This document shows, piece by piece, positions 8,623-18,687 of a DNA stretch of 64,000 nucleotides. The notes beneath the pieces are model-generated. The model searched no databases. It saw only the letters and a list, made by a program, of their open reading frames with translations, and was not told the DNA's origin. The stretch comes from Tritonibacter mobilis (lineage in GTDB: Bacteria > Pseudomonadota > Alphaproteobacteria > Rhodobacterales > Rhodobacteraceae): contig NZ_LNWY01000005.1 of NCBI RefSeq assembly GCF_001681715.1, positions 544,845 to 608,844 on the forward strand. The letters run 5' to 3'. Positions within the stretch are counted from its first letter, which is position 1. The number at the start of each line of letters is the position of its first letter. The translations under genes and the position numbers were made by a program.

Positions 8623-9396
8623 TCAATTCTGCAGCGCGTCTGCGTCGTCCCCTGCGATATCCTCAACCACGCCAACCACAGGCCCCATCATGAACCCGGC
8701 ATCGGAGCGATCTAGGTCGGGCGCGTGCAGACGTGAGATATTGCCATCAAAATAGAGCGCCTGCGGCAGGCCGAGGTGATCGCGAAACAGACTCGCGAAA
8801 TCATAGAAATTTACCGTGTTGCGCGAGATCGCAAAAACCACGCGGCGGCCATCGGCACTGGTGCCAACACCATTGCGGATATAGCGAGAATCGCTGTCCC
8901 GCAGGAATTTCGGGTGCAACGCGCCGTCGATGACCAGCATTGGCCCCGATTGAGTGGCGCTCTTGCAGGTGGTGGCGCTGGCCCCAAAGGTGAGTGTCTC
9001 GATCACATCGGCGCGCCCGTCGCGCAGGCAAAAGACGCCATTGGGCACGAGACCGAAATTGCCGGGACCGGGATTGGTGACCAGCCGCATTTCCTCGTTG
9101 CCATCCTCAAGATAAAGCCCGACCGGGGAGCGATCCGTGTGATACATCCCCGCGTTGGTGGCAAAGGAGAGTGTTTTTCCTTCGGCTGACAGACGCTCTT
9201 CGATGGTGGAGAAATGCCCCATCACTGCGCCTGTGTCATCGCGCAGGAACAGGCGTAATTCTTCGCGGCTGGCATCCACTTCGCACAGGGAATAGCGATT
9301 GCCTTGATAGCTCTCGTCGCGGCATTCCACTGCCGCCGCCTGACCAGCCCAAAGGGTAAACCCCAGCGGCAGGCTCAACAGTAACGAGGCCCGCAT
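8623..9396 (-). CDS. phosphodiester glycosidase (NAGPA/DUF2233) family protein
   Basis: The protein has 257 residues and a signal peptide ([22 protein letters not shown]), so it is periplasmic or exported. The core shows the NAGPA-type pattern: '[22 protein letters not shown]', 'NGVFCLRDG', '[10 protein letters not shown]' and '[18 protein letters not shown]'. The family cleaves N-acetylglucosamine-1-phosphodiester linkages in eukaryotes; bacterial substrates are largely unknown. The start is set by a good RBS (GGAGGA, about 8 bases upstream) that sits in the rbfA 3' end, with the rbfA stop only 4 bases before the start. Its place between rbfA and truB looks conserved in this lineage from memory. 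Confidence 0.88.
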   Translation of the reverse strand: MRASLLLSLPLGFTLWAGQAAAVECRDESYQGNRYSLCEVDASREELRLFLRDDTGAVMGHFSTIEERLSAEGKTLSFATNAGMYHTDRSPVGLYLEDGNEEMRLVTNPGPGNFGLVPNGVFCLRDGRADVIETLTFGASATTCKSATQSGPMLVIDGALHPKFLRDSDSRYIRNGVGTSADGRRVVFAISRNTVNFYDFASLFRDHLGLPQALYFDGNISRLHAPDLDRSDAGFMMGPVVGVVEDIAGDDADALQN

Positions 9397-9400
9397 CGCC

Positions 9401-9796
9401 TCAGTCCTCCAGATCGCGACGCACCGCGTCCTGATTGAACAGGCGGCGGGTGTCATCCATCCGGTCAAATGTCTCGTCGATCTGAAACCGCAGATCTGGG
9501 GTGAACTTCAGCCCGGTCTTCTTGCCTATCGCCCGACGCAGCTCGCTCTTGTTGCGCGCCAGAAGTTGCAGCACGTCCTCCTGCCCTTTGCCACCCAAGG
9601 GCAGGACATAGGCGGTCGCGATTTTGAGATCCGGCGAGGTGCGCACCTCACCGACGGTGATAGACAGACGGTTCAGCTCCGGGTCGTGGATGTCGCCACG
9701 GGCCAGCACCTCAGAGAGTGTGCGGCGAATAACCTCGCCCACACGAAGCTGACGCTGAGAAGGACCGGGACCGTCGTGAAATTTGTTCTTAGCCAT
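9401..9796 (-). CDS. rbfA: 30S ribosome-binding factor A
   Basis: The product is 131 residues. It has the RbfA signature: '[18 protein letters not shown]', '[24 protein letters not shown]' and '[16 protein letters not shown]'. RbfA aids late 30S maturation and cold adaptation by acting on the 16S 5' helix. The ATG at 9796 (MAKNKF) fits the family; the frame is open further upstream into the dapB promoter region. It is divergent from dapB with about 93 bases between starts. Confidence 0.95.
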   Translation of the reverse strand: MAKNKFHDGPGPSQRQLRVGEVIRRTLSEVLARGDIHDPELNRLSITVGEVRTSPDLKIATAYVLPLGGKGQEDVLQLLARNKSELRRAIGKKTGLKFTPDLRFQIDETFDRMDDTRRLFNQDAVRRDLED

Positions 9797-9889
9797 GAGA
9801 CTCGATCTATGCCGAAAGCCGCCCTTTGCCAAGCGGTCCTCGTCAGGGTAGGAGAAATCCAGCGGATAGTCCAATCAGAGAGTAAAGCC

Positions 9890-10699
9890 ATGACGGATAA
9901 ACCAGGGATCGTGATCACCGGCGCTTCGGGGCGCATGGGGCAAATGTTGATCAAGACGGTGCTGGAAAGCGACAAGGCCGAGCTTGCAGGCGTGGTGGAG
10001 CGTGAAGGTCACGATTGGGTCGGTCAGGACATTGGCATCGCCATGGGCGGTGCGGCGCTTGGCGTGGCAGTCACCGACGATGCACTGGCGGCGTTCTCTG
10101 AAGCGCAGGCGGTGATTGATTTCACCGCACCCGAGGCCACGATTGCCTTTTCCAAGCTGGCCGCACAGGCAGGCTGCGTCCATGTGATTGGCACCACCGG
10201 CATGAGTGATGCGCAGATCGCAGCATTGGACCCTGCCGCCCGCGACACCGTATTGGTGCGGGCGGGCAATATGTCGCTTGGGGTGAACCTTTTGGTGCAA
10301 TTGACCAAAAAGGTCGCGGCGGCCCTTGATGAGGAATTCGATATTGAGGTCATTGAGGCGCACCACCATCACAAGGTCGATGCGCCCTCCGGTACGGCCT
10401 TGATGCTGGGTGAAGCAGCGGCTGAGGGCCGAGGTGTCAAACTAGCCGATGTCGCGGACCGGGGCCGGGACGGCATCACTGGGGCGCGCAAGAAAGGCGA
10501 CATCGGCTTCACCGCCATTCGCGGCGGCGACATTGTGGGCGAACATGATGTGCTGTTTGCGGCGGCTGGCGAACGGATCGTCCTGCGCCATATGGCGACT
10601 GATCGTGCGATATTTGCACGCGGGGCGCTCAAGGCCGCGCTTTGGGGACAGGGCAAAGCAGCCGGTGCCTATGACATGATCGATGTGCTTGGCTTGTGA
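9890..10699 (+). CDS. dapB: 4-hydroxy-tetrahydrodipicolinate reductase
   Basis: The protein has 269 residues. It has the nucleotide-binding '[11 protein letters not shown]' at the N terminus and the DapB signature '[15 protein letters not shown]' (about residues 157-171), with the catalytic His and Lys. It makes tetrahydrodipicolinate in the diaminopimelate/lysine pathway. The start MTDKPG is chosen by family length; the longer frame runs back through rbfA antisense. A strong hairpin cluster follows. Confidence 0.97.
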   Translation: MTDKPGIVITGASGRMGQMLIKTVLESDKAELAGVVEREGHDWVGQDIGIAMGGAALGVAVTDDALAAFSEAQAVIDFTAPEATIAFSKLAAQAGCVHVIGTTGMSDAQIAALDPAARDTVLVRAGNMSLGVNLLVQLTKKVAAALDEEFDIEVIEAHHHHKVDAPSGTALMLGEAAAEGRGVKLADVADRGRDGITGARKKGDIGFTAIRGGDIVGEHDVLFAAAGERIVLRHMATDRAIFARGALKAALWGQGKAAGAYDMIDVLGL

Positions 10700-10708
10700 G
10701 GATCATAG

Positions 10709-10830
10709 GCCGCCCCTAGGGGCGGCTGCCTCCGGCGGAGGTATTTGAAAAAAGATGATGCGCTCATCGCTCTTCTAACCTGAAATATCCCGGGGTGAGC
10801 GCCCAAAAGGGCGCGAGGGGCAGCGCCCCT
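10709..10830. repeat. cluster of four GC hairpins between convergent genes
   Basis: Four palindromes in 122 bases: GCCGCCCCTAGGGGCGGC (10709-10726, perfect); CCTCC-GGC-GGAGG (10729-10741), followed by TATTTGAAAAAAGATGA; GCGCCC-AAAA-GGGCGC (10799-10814); and AGGGGC-AGC-GCCCCT (10816-10830). The second, with its A-rich tail, matches a sequence I recall scattered through Rhodobacteraceae genomes. Position between the dapB stop and the stop of the opposite gene suggests bidirectional termination. Confidence 0.75.
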
Positions 10831-10842
10831 GATCCGCTAAAC

Positions 10843-11037
10843 TCAAAAATCAATCGCAATGCCTTTTTTCTCCCAATCACCATAGCGAGCGGGATCGGGG
10901 CCATCACGCCCCCCCAGTTCAGTTGGCTGAGGATGTTGCGCCTCACGGGCCTTGCGGCGTTCTTCTGCCTCGGCAAGGGCGCGTTGGGCGGCTGCGGGCA
11001 GTTCCTTTGCCCGTTGGGATTCGGGGGCGTCACTCAT
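10843..11037 (-). CDS. DUF1674 / SdhAF4-type succinate dehydrogenase assembly factor
   Basis: The protein has 64 residues. It has a charged N-terminal helix (RALAEAEERRKARE) and the DUF1674 C-terminal signature 'ELGGRDGPDPARYGDWEKKGIAIDF', split here as 'GGRDGPDPARYGDW' and 'EKKGIAIDF'. The mitochondrial homologue Sdh8/SDHAF4 chaperones flavinylated SdhA; the bacterial protein is thought to do likewise. It is divergent from rsmB with about 98 bases between starts. Confidence 0.9.
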   Translation of the reverse strand: MSDAPESQRAKELPAAAQRALAEAEERRKAREAQHPQPTELGGRDGPDPARYGDWEKKGIAIDF

Positions 11038-11135
11038 GGGGGCTTCTCCGCAGGGTGGGTTTCTTTATTCTGACACCATGATATACGCCCGCGTCCGCTA
11101 TGGACAAGCCGATCCCCGATCAGGAGCCATCCCCC

Positions 11136-12410
11136 ATGTCCGACCGCCCCACATCTGCCTCTGACGCACGCCGTGCGGCTGTGACGCTTCTTGATAAGGT
11201 TCTGGGCGAGGGGCTTTTGCTTGCAGAGTGTCAAACGCAGGTGCTGGAGCGGCTGGAGCCTGCGGATCGCGCGCGCGCGCAGAGATTGGCGCTGGAAGTG
11301 CTGCGTTCCCTCGAACGCGCGGATCGGGTGCTGGCGAAACATCTGCGCAAGCCCCCCGCGCTTCATGTCAGAAACGCATTGCGTCTGGGAACGGTGGAGC
11401 TGTGTTCTGGTGGGGCTGCGCATGGGGTGGTGAACGATATCGTCAATCTGGTGGCGCGTCATCGCCGTCACGCACAGCTCAAGGGGCTGGTCAACGCGGT
11501 TCTGCGCAAAGTGGCGACGGATGGCCCGACCGAGTGGGCCAAACTGCGCGTGCCACGATTGCCAAAATGGCTGCGCAGCCCGTTGGCGCAAGCATGGGGC
11601 AGTGATGCGATGCTTGCCATCGAGGCCGCGCATTTGAAGGGCGCTCCGCTTGATCTGAGCTTTAAACCGGGCGCGGATCTCTCGGCGTTGGGGGGCAAGC
11701 CAACCCCGACAGGTAGTTTGCGATTGGATGACGCGGGGCAGGTCTCGGCATTGCCGGGCTATGAGCAAGGCGATTGGTGGGTGCAGGACGCAGCCGCAGC
11801 GCTTCCTGCCCGTTTGATCCATGCGCAGGCAGGTGAACGGGTGCTCGATCTCTGTGCGGCACCGGGGGGCAAGACGTTGCAGATGGCCGCGGCGGGGGCC
11901 GATGTGACGGCGGTTGATATATCCGAGGGCCGTCTGGCGCGTCTGCAAGAGAACCTGACCCGCACCGGGTTTTCGGCGCATGTGATCGCGGGTGATGTGC
12001 TTGCGCAGAAGGGGCAATATGATGCGGTTCTGCTGGATGCGCCCTGTTCCGCGACAGGCACCATCCGCCGCCACCCGGATCTGCCTCACGCTAAGGATGG
12101 CGCCGGTTTTGGCGCCTTGATCGAGTTGCAGGCGCAGATGCTGGCGCATGCGTGGACATTGGTGCGGCCCGGCGGGCGGCTGGTCTATTGCACCTGTTCT
12201 TTGTTGCCGGATGAGGGCGAGTGCCAGATCGAAGATGCATTGGAGATGTTCCCCGAGGCCCGGATCGGCGACAGGGTTCAAATACTCGAAGGCATTGATC
12301 CGGCGTGGATCACCGAGGAAGGCGGCCTGCGTCTTCGGCCGGATTACTGGCCCGAGATCGGAGGCATGGACGGGTTCTACATGGCGGAACTCATCAAGGC
12401 TGAGCATTAA
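11136..12410 (+). CDS. rsmB: 16S rRNA (cytosine-C5) methyltransferase, RsmB/NOP2 family
   Basis: About 424 residues. An N-terminal NusB-like helical domain (about 1-130) precedes the methyltransferase. SAM motif I is 'VLDLCAAPGGKTLQ', the DAPCS motif is 'LLDAPCSATGTIRRHPD', and the catalytic Cys motif is 'VYCTCSLLPDEGE'. It methylates C967 of 16S rRNA in E. coli terms. The ATG at 11136 is chosen for its RBS (AGGAG, about 10 bases upstream); an upstream ATG at 11100 would add twelve residues. Confidence 0.93.
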   Translation: MSDRPTSASDARRAAVTLLDKVLGEGLLLAECQTQVLERLEPADRARAQRLALEVLRSLERADRVLAKHLRKPPALHVRNALRLGTVELCSGGAAHGVVNDIVNLVARHRRHAQLKGLVNAVLRKVATDGPTEWAKLRVPRLPKWLRSPLAQAWGSDAMLAIEAAHLKGAPLDLSFKPGADLSALGGKPTPTGSLRLDDAGQVSALPGYEQGDWWVQDAAAALPARLIHAQAGERVLDLCAAPGGKTLQMAAAGADVTAVDISEGRLARLQENLTRTGFSAHVIAGDVLAQKGQYDAVLLDAPCSATGTIRRHPDLPHAKDGAGFGALIELQAQMLAHAWTLVRPGGRLVYCTCSLLPDEGECQIEDALEMFPEARIGDRVQILEGIDPAWITEEGGLRLRPDYWPEIGGMDGFYMAELIKAEH

Positions 12411-12447
12411 TCGCAACGATCAGAACCGCCACCGCCTGCGCCCGAAG

Positions 12448-12503
12448 GGCGCCGGGCCCAACGGGAGCGGATCATCTCTGCATGATCCGGCGACGGGCGG
12501 GAG
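12448..12503 (+). repeat. dispersed structured repeat, copy 1
   Basis: Two conserved blocks, 12448-12471 (GGCGCCGGGCCCAACGGGAG then CGGA) and 12489-12503 (GGCGACGGGCGGGAG), flank a variable hairpin (GATCAT...ATGATC). The same blocks occur inverted at 36681-36734 with a different hairpin sequence (GGAGA...TCTCC). It sits between rsmB and the heparinase-like gene. Confidence 0.8.
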
Positions 12504-12605
12504 AGTTTGCCGTGATGCCCCACAGAGGGCAGAGAGCGCATGACACCCGGCGGCAGGCGCGTTATCCTCTGGCCAAAACGCCAAAGGCGTGTGAGGCAAG
12601 AGTGC

Positions 12606-14351
12606 ATGTCCAGATATGATCGAATGGCCAGTCGCGGCACGCGGCTGCTGAACCGTTATACCGCCTGGAAGGCGCGCAAGCAGCCTGCGGCCACGGGGTT
12701 TGTTTCCCAGCCGGAGCCGCGCACTATTGGCAGTTTCGCGCGTGGGCGGCAGCTCGTTGCGGGGAACCTGTTGTTTGCGGGGTATCTGGTTGAAAGCGAC
12801 ACCACGGGACTATGGGATGTGGACGCGCCTGATTTTGCCTTTGAGGCAGAGCGGCAGGGCTGCACATGGCTGGACGATCTGGCTGCCGTGGGAGATCTCA
12901 GGGCGCGCAAGAAGGCGCAGCATTGGGTCTGGGGTTGGATTGATGAGTTCGGCAAGGGCGCGGGTCCCGGTTGGTCGCCGGATCTGACCGGGCGGCGGGT
13001 GATTCGATGGATCAACCACGCGCTATTTCTGTTGAGTGGTCAGGACAAAACCACCTCTGACGCCTTTTACCGCTCACTGTCCCAGCAAACCTGGTTCCTC
13101 GCGCAGCGCTGGAAGGGGGCATCCCCCGGCTTGCCACGCTTTGAGGCGCTGACCGGACTGATTTATGCAGGGCTTGCGCTCAAAGGCTGCGAGGACTTGG
13201 CGGACCCGGCGGTCAAAGCGCTCTCTCAGGATTGTGCGGTTCTGATCAATGCCGATGGGGGCCTGCCCACCCGCAATCCCGAAGAACTGCTGGATGTGTT
13301 CACGCTGCTCACTTGGGCGGCGGCTGCGCTGCATGAGGCGGGGCGGTCTGTGCCGCGCGAGCATCACGCAGCCTTGGATCGGATCGCGCCGACATTGCGT
13401 GCCCTGCGTCACAGCGATGGCGCATTGGCGCGGTTTCATGGCGGTGGGCGTGGACAGGAGGGCTGGCTCGATCATGCGCTGGCCGCCTCGCATGTTCCGG
13501 CAAGAGCGTATGAAGGGCTGGCAATGGGGTTTGCGCGGCTTTCGGCGCGGCGCACCTCGATCATTGTCGATGCCAATGTGCCGCCGGTTGGCAAGGCATC
13601 GTATAATGCGCATGCCTCCACATTGGCGTTCGAGCTGACCTCGGGGCGACGCCCGTTGATCGTGAACTGCGGCGCGGGCGAGAACTTCGGGCTGGAGTGG
13701 CGTCGAGCCGGGCGGGCCACGCCGTCGCATTCCGCTTTGTGTGTGGAGGGGCATTCCAGCGCGCGGCTGGCCGCACCACAGAAAGGCACCGGCCATGAGT
13801 TCCTGATCGAGCCCCCCACCGAGGTGCCGATCGAGCGGGACGATCTGGATGACGGCTATCGTTTTCAAGGTGCCCATGATGGCTATGCCAAACATTTTGG
13901 TGTGACGGTGGCGCGGTCACTGGAACTGTCGGTGGATGGGCGCACTGTTGCTGGCGAAGACATGGTGCTGGCGCTGGATGGTGCGGCCAAGAAACGCTTT
14001 GATAAGGCGCTGGATGCAGGCGGCCTGAAGGGCATCGGCTATGATTTACGGTTCCATTTGCACCCGGATGTGGACGCAGCCCTTGACTTAGGGGGCGCGG
14101 CAGTATCCATGGCGCTCAAGAGTGGGGAAATCTGGGTATTCCGTCACGATGGTCAATGCGACCTGAAGCTGGAAACCAGCGTTTACCTGGAAAAAACCCG
14201 CTTGAAGCCGCGTCAATCGCTGCAAATTGTCCTGTCGGGCCGGGCCATTCAATACGCGACCCAGATCCGCTGGACCCTCAGCAAGGCGCAGGAAACGGCC
14301 GTGGCCGTGCGCGATCTGGCCCGCGACGAACCCATGGCTTACGAAGAGTGA
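12606..14351 (+). CDS. heparinase II/III family protein
   Basis: The protein has 581 residues. It has an N-terminal alpha-helical toroid-like region and the C-terminal heparinase II/III beta domain ('YNAHASTLAFELTSGRRPLIVNCG', split as 'AHASTLAFELTSG' and 'RRPLIVNCG'; 'HDGYAKHFGVTVARSLELS'). Family members are uronic-acid polysaccharide lyases, but bacterial relatives in this neighbourhood are uncharacterised. It has no clear signal peptide (the N terminus MSRYDRMASRGTR is basic), which is odd for a lyase acting outside the cell. It is followed after 24 bases by purH, suggesting one transcript. Confidence 0.88.
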   Translation: MSRYDRMASRGTRLLNRYTAWKARKQPAATGFVSQPEPRTIGSFARGRQLVAGNLLFAGYLVESDTTGLWDVDAPDFAFEAERQGCTWLDDLAAVGDLRARKKAQHWVWGWIDEFGKGAGPGWSPDLTGRRVIRWINHALFLLSGQDKTTSDAFYRSLSQQTWFLAQRWKGASPGLPRFEALTGLIYAGLALKGCEDLADPAVKALSQDCAVLINADGGLPTRNPEELLDVFTLLTWAAAALHEAGRSVPREHHAALDRIAPTLRALRHSDGALARFHGGGRGQEGWLDHALAASHVPARAYEGLAMGFARLSARRTSIIVDANVPPVGKASYNAHASTLAFELTSGRRPLIVNCGAGENFGLEWRRAGRATPSHSALCVEGHSSARLAAPQKGTGHEFLIEPPTEVPIERDDLDDGYRFQGAHDGYAKHFGVTVARSLELSVDGRTVAGEDMVLALDGAAKKRFDKALDAGGLKGIGYDLRFHLHPDVDAALDLGGAAVSMALKSGEIWVFRHDGQCDLKLETSVYLEKTRLKPRQSLQIVLSGRAIQYATQIRWTLSKAQETAVAVRDLARDEPMAYEE

Positions 14352-14375
14352 ACCTGAACAAGGATTCTGACACCG

Positions 14376-15965
14376 ATGACCGACCTCCACCCCGTCCGCC
14401 GCGCCCTTCTGTCCGTCTCTGACAAAACCGGGCTGATCGAGCTGGGCAAATCCCTCGCTGAGCGCGGGGTTGAACTGCTCTCGACCGGTGGCACTGCAAA
14501 AGCGCTGCGTGATGCGGGTCTCGCCGTTCGGGATGTCTCTGATGTGACCGGCTTTCCGGAAATGATGGACGGTCGTGTGAAAACCCTGCATCCAATGGTG
14601 CATGGCGGTCTGCTGGCGCTGCGCGACAATGACGCCCATGTGGCGGCGATGACCGAGCATGGCATCGGCGAGATCGACCTGTTGGTGGTGAACCTTTACC
14701 CGTTTGAAGCGGCGCTGAAGCGGGGCGCGGCCTATGACGAAATGATCGAGAACATCGACATTGGCGGCCCCGCGATGATCCGCGCGGCGGCCAAGAACCA
14801 CGCGTTCGTCAACACCGTGGTCGATGTCGAAGACTACGGCGTGCTGCTGGAAGAGCTGGACCAGAACGACGGCCAGACCTCCTTTGCCTTCCGTCAGTGG
14901 CTGGCGCAGAACGCCTATGCGCGCACGGCTGCCTATGATGCCGCCGTTTCAAACTGGATGGCCGGTGCGATTGGCCTTGAGGCACCGCGCCGCCGCGCTT
15001 TTGCCGGTCAGATTGCACAGACGCTGCGCTATGGTGAGAACCCGCACCAGGACGCGGCCTTCTACACCGATGGCACCGAGCGCGTTGGCGTGGCGACCGC
15101 CCAGCAGTTGCAGGGCAAGGAACTCTCCTACAACAACATCAACGACACCGATGCGGCCTTTGAACTGGTGAGTGAATTCGCACCTGCCGACGGCCCGGCT
15201 GTGGCGATCATCAAACACGCCAACCCCTGCGGCGTGGCGCGCGGCGCAACCCTGCTGGAGGCCTATAACAAGGCGTTCGACTGCGACCGCACCTCTGCCT
15301 TTGGCGGCATTGTGGCGCTCAATATGCCGCTTGACGCGGCAACCGCCGAGGCGATCACCCAGATCTTTACCGAAGTGGTGATTGCGCCGGGGGCCTCTGA
15401 TGAGGCCAAGGCCATCTTTGCGGCGAAGAAAAACTTACGCCTGCTGATCACCGATGGCTTGCCCAATCCGCAGGACGCAGGTCTGACCACCCGTCAGGTC
15501 TCTGGCGGGATGCTGGTGCAGGACAAGGACGTTGGCCACCGCGCCATGGATGACCTCAAGGTGGTGACCGAAAAAGCGCCGACCGATGAGCAAATGGCGG
15601 ATCTGCTGTTTGCGTGGAAAGTCGCCAAACACGTGAAATCCAACGCGATTGTCTATGTGAAAGACGGCCAGACCGTTGGCGTCGGCGCCGGTCAGATGAG
15701 TCGCGTGGACTCGGCCACGATCGCAGGCGTCAAGGCGCAGCGGATGGCGGATGCGATGGAGCTGCCAGAAAGCCTTGCCAAAGGTTCTGCCGTGGCTTCG
15801 GATGCGTTTTTCCCCTTTGCGGATGGTCTGATGGAAGCGGCGGCAAATGGCGCAACCTGCGTCATTCAGCCCGGTGGGTCGATGCGCGATGATGAGGTCA
15901 TCAAGGCCGCGAATGAAGCGGGCCTTGCGATGGTCTTCACCGGCATGCGCCACTTCCGTCACTGA
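14376..15965 (+). CDS. purH: bifunctional AICAR formyltransferase / IMP cyclohydrolase
   Basis: The protein has 529 residues, the usual PurH length. The N-terminal MGS-like IMP cyclohydrolase domain shows '[15 protein letters not shown]' and '[12 protein letters not shown]'. The C-terminal AICAR transformylase shows '[14 protein letters not shown]', 'KHANPCGVA' and a C terminus 'GMRHFRH'. It carries out the last two steps of purine synthesis to IMP. It is followed closely by lspA (17 bases). Confidence 0.98.
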   Translation: MTDLHPVRRALLSVSDKTGLIELGKSLAERGVELLSTGGTAKALRDAGLAVRDVSDVTGFPEMMDGRVKTLHPMVHGGLLALRDNDAHVAAMTEHGIGEIDLLVVNLYPFEAALKRGAAYDEMIENIDIGGPAMIRAAAKNHAFVNTVVDVEDYGVLLEELDQNDGQTSFAFRQWLAQNAYARTAAYDAAVSNWMAGAIGLEAPRRRAFAGQIAQTLRYGENPHQDAAFYTDGTERVGVATAQQLQGKELSYNNINDTDAAFELVSEFAPADGPAVAIIKHANPCGVARGATLLEAYNKAFDCDRTSAFGGIVALNMPLDAATAEAITQIFTEVVIAPGASDEAKAIFAAKKNLRLLITDGLPNPQDAGLTTRQVSGGMLVQDKDVGHRAMDDLKVVTEKAPTDEQMADLLFAWKVAKHVKSNAIVYVKDGQTVGVGAGQMSRVDSATIAGVKAQRMADAMELPESLAKGSAVASDAFFPFADGLMEAAANGATCVIQPGGSMRDDEVIKAANEAGLAMVFTGMRHFRH

Positions 15966-15982
15966 TCCCGGAGCAGTTTGAT

Positions 15983-16465
15983 ATGCGGAGCTACGCGCTA
16001 TACTTTGCGGCCCTCTTTGCGCTGATCGTTGATCAGGCCACCAAGATCGGGGTCGTGTTCGGCCTTGATCTGGTGAACCTGCTGCGCATTGACGTGGCTC
16101 CGCCGCTCCTGAACTTTCGCTACGGCGAAAATCGGGGCATCAACTTTGGACTGTTCAACGATGGTGGCGACTCCAGCCGCTGGATCTTGATCGCGATCTC
16201 GCTGGTGATCTGTGCTGCGGTGTTCATATGGGTGCGCCGCAGCCATTCAAACAGCCGGATGATGCTCATCAGTGCCGGGCTGGTGATTGGCGGCGCGCTG
16301 GGCAACGTACTGGATCGGGTGCTGTACGGCTATGTGCTGGACTTCCTGAATATGTCCTGCTGCGGGTTCAATAACCCTTATGTGTTTAACGTCGCCGATA
16401 TATTTGTTTTTGGTGGTGCGGCGGGGTTGATCCTGTTTGAGGGGCGGGCGAAAAAGCCCGCGTGA
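15983..16465 (+). CDS. lspA: lipoprotein signal peptidase II
   Basis: The protein has 160 residues and about four membrane helices. The aspartyl protease pair lies in 'ALGNVLDRVLYGYVLDFL' and 'VFNVADIFVF', and the 'RYGENRGINFGLF' segment carries the conserved Asn. It removes signal peptides from prolipoproteins at the inner membrane. The next gene encodes a lipoprotein. Confidence 0.96.
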   Translation: MRSYALYFAALFALIVDQATKIGVVFGLDLVNLLRIDVAPPLLNFRYGENRGINFGLFNDGGDSSRWILIAISLVICAAVFIWVRRSHSNSRMMLISAGLVIGGALGNVLDRVLYGYVLDFLNMSCCGFNNPYVFNVADIFVFGGAAGLILFEGRAKKPA

Positions 16466-16612
16466 CCTCCTGCGTGATTTGCGCTAGAGGTGTTGAGAAC
16501 GTCTGAAGCGCGGGGCTCTGGCATCTCGCTTCAACTCATTGATAACGCATGTCTGAGGCGCGCTTAACGGGTTCTGACTGTTGCGCGACATGCACGAGAA
16601 GGACCGCGCCCC

Positions 16613-17119
16613 ATGCGCTTTGTGACTGCACCGATCATCTTGAGTTCCGTTCTGCTGGTGGCTGCTTGTGCCAACAAGCCGCTGCATGATCTTGATGCAC
16701 GTCGCAACACGCCGGACGAGTTCCTCGTGCTGCCCAACAAGCCGCTGGAACAACCCGAAAGCTATGCCGCACTGCCGCAACCGACCCCCGGTGGCAGCAA
16801 TCGCACCGACCGCAACCCGCAGGCCGAGGCCATCGTGGCGCTGGGCGGGCGACCCAGCGGTGCGGGTATTCCGGCCTCTGATGGCGCACTGGTGACAGCC
16901 GCAAGCCGCCACGGCGTGCAGGGCGACATTCGGGAAACGCTGACTGCTGAGGATACAAAGCGGCGCAAGCGGGCGGGTATCCTCGCCAATATCAAGCTCT
17001 TCCCCGTGGATCGCTACGCTGAAACCTACGAGCGAGAAGCACTCGATCCGCAAGATGTTAGCACAGCCTACCGTCGCGCCGGGGTTCCGACCCCGTCTTC
17101 ACCGCCAAAAGGCGAATAA
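16613..17119 (+). CDS. DUF3035 lipoprotein
   Basis: The protein has 168 residues with a lipoprotein signal; the lipobox is 'LLVAAC' (Cys about 19). After the Cys comes a Pro-rich mature region with 'RRNTPDEFLVLPNKPLE' and 'LPQPTPGG', typical of DUF3035, a roseobacter-enriched family of unknown role. It lies just downstream of lspA and upstream of the M16 pair, suggesting envelope function. Confidence 0.85.
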   Translation: MRFVTAPIILSSVLLVAACANKPLHDLDARRNTPDEFLVLPNKPLEQPESYAALPQPTPGGSNRTDRNPQAEAIVALGGRPSGAGIPASDGALVTAASRHGVQGDIRETLTAEDTKRRKRAGILANIKLFPVDRYAETYEREALDPQDVSTAYRRAGVPTPSSPPKGE

Positions 17120-17253
17120 TCCTTCACAATTTCGGCAAACCGTCTTGTGGCTGACGGTCGGCACCGTAATTTGATGCGCAGCAGGCCAAAACGACTCTGC
17201 GCCGGGCCGTGCCATTGCGCGCGCTCGGGGGACCGATCTGGAGGATAGAACAT

Positions 17254-18687
17254 ATGACATCTGAGGCAGCGATTCCGTCCGGGCTGCGGGCCAGCTGGCG
17301 GGGTGCGCTTTGTGCCCTTGTGATGGCAGCGGGCCTTGGCGCGCCTGTGCTTTCCGCGCAGGAGGCGTCTCCGGCAAGTGACGCGGCACCTAAATCCGAG
17401 CAAACCGGCGTTGAGATGGTCACCACCTTCACGCTTGAGAACGGGATGATGGTGGTGGTGGTCGAAGATCATCGCGCCCCTGTGGTGCAGCATATGGTCT
17501 GGTATCGTGCGGGCTCTGCCGATGAGCCCGTGGGGCAAAGCGGTGTTGCCCACTTCCTCGAACACCTTCTGTTCAAGGGCACCGATACGCTGGACGCGGG
17601 CGAGCTGTCGGCGACAGTTGCGCGTAACGGTGGTCGCGACAATGCCTTCACCAGCTATGATTACACGGCTTATTTTCAGCGTGTTGCAGCAGATCGGCTG
17701 GAGCTGATGATGCAGATGGAAGCGGATAGGATGCGCAATCTGCGCCTCACTGAGACCGATATCGTGACCGAGCGCGAGGTGATCCTCGAAGAACGCAACC
17801 AGCGCACCGACAATGATCCCACTGCATTGTTTCGTGAACAGATGCGGGCGGTGCAATACCTGAACCATCGGTACAGTCAGCCGGTGATCGGCTGGCGGCA
17901 CGAGATGGAAACCCTGTCGATGGAGGACGCACTATCCTACTACGGCACCTATTACGCGCCCAATAACGCAATCCTTGTGGTGTCTGGTGATGTGAAACCC
18001 GACGAGGTGCGCAAGCTCGCCGAGACCTACTATGGTGTGATCCCGGCCAATCCAGATCTTCCGGAACGGTTGCGCAGCGAGGAGCCACCGCAAACCGCAG
18101 CGCGGCGTCTGACTTTTGCCGATGCGCGGGTCTCGCAACCTTATGTACAGCGATCCTATCTGGCGCCTGAGCGTGACAGCGGCAGTCAGGAAAAGGCCGC
18201 TGCGCTCTATCTGCTCTCGCAGCTCCTGGGTGGGGGAACCACATCCTATCTGGCCAATGCACTACAGTTTGAACAGCAACTGGCGGTTTATACGGCGGCC
18301 TTCTATTCTGGTGTGTCGCTGGATGACACCACCTTTGATTTTGTGATTGTCCCCGCTGATGGGGTGACCCTCGAAGAGGCCGAGGCGGCGCTTGATCGCA
18401 GCGTGCAGCAGTTCCTCGCGACAGGTGTCGATAGCCAAAAGCTTGAGCGTATCAAGCTGCAGCTGCGCGCCTCAGAAATCTATGCTCGGGACGATGTGGA
18501 CCGCATTGCCAACCGCTATGGCCGCGCGCTCACCTCGGGGCTGACGGTTGAGGATGTGCAGGATTGGCCGCGCGTGCTGCAATCTATCACTGAGGATGAG
18601 ATTATTGCCGTCGCCCGCGAGGTATTGCGGCCCGAGGCATCTGTCACCGGTTACCTGATCCAAAGCCAGCAGGAGGCTGACCAATGA
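17254..18687 (+). CDS. M16 family zinc metallopeptidase, catalytic subunit
   Basis: The protein has 477 residues and a signal peptide, so it is periplasmic. The inverted zinc motif HxxEH is 'HFLEH' (about residues 100-104), and the third ligand Glu lies in the 'VILEERNQRTDN' region. The middle and C-terminal M16 inactive half follows. Periplasmic M16 enzymes degrade or trim peptides and work as pairs with an inactive partner. The start MTSEAA follows a good RBS (GGAGG). It overlaps the next gene by 4 bases (ATGA), indicating translational coupling. Confidence 0.94.
   Translation: MTSEAAIPSGLRASWRGALCALVMAAGLGAPVLSAQEASPASDAAPKSEQTGVEMVTTFTLENGMMVVVVEDHRAPVVQHMVWYRAGSADEPVGQSGVAHFLEHLLFKGTDTLDAGELSATVARNGGRDNAFTSYDYTAYFQRVAADRLELMMQMEADRMRNLRLTETDIVTEREVILEERNQRTDNDPTALFREQMRAVQYLNHRYSQPVIGWRHEMETLSMEDALSYYGTYYAPNNAILVVSGDVKPDEVRKLAETYYGVIPANPDLPERLRSEEPPQTAARRLTFADARVSQPYVQRSYLAPERDSGSQEKAAALYLLSQLLGGGTTSYLANALQFEQQLAVYTAAFYSGVSLDDTTFDFVIVPADGVTLEEAEAALDRSVQQFLATGVDSQKLERIKLQLRASEIYARDDVDRIANRYGRALTSGLTVEDVQDWPRVLQSITEDEIIAVAREVLRPEASVTGYLIQSQQEADQ

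Noticed and set aside
11034..12416. 460-codon minus-strand frame opposite rsmB
   Set aside because: Shadow of a well-supported methyltransferase; composition is random.
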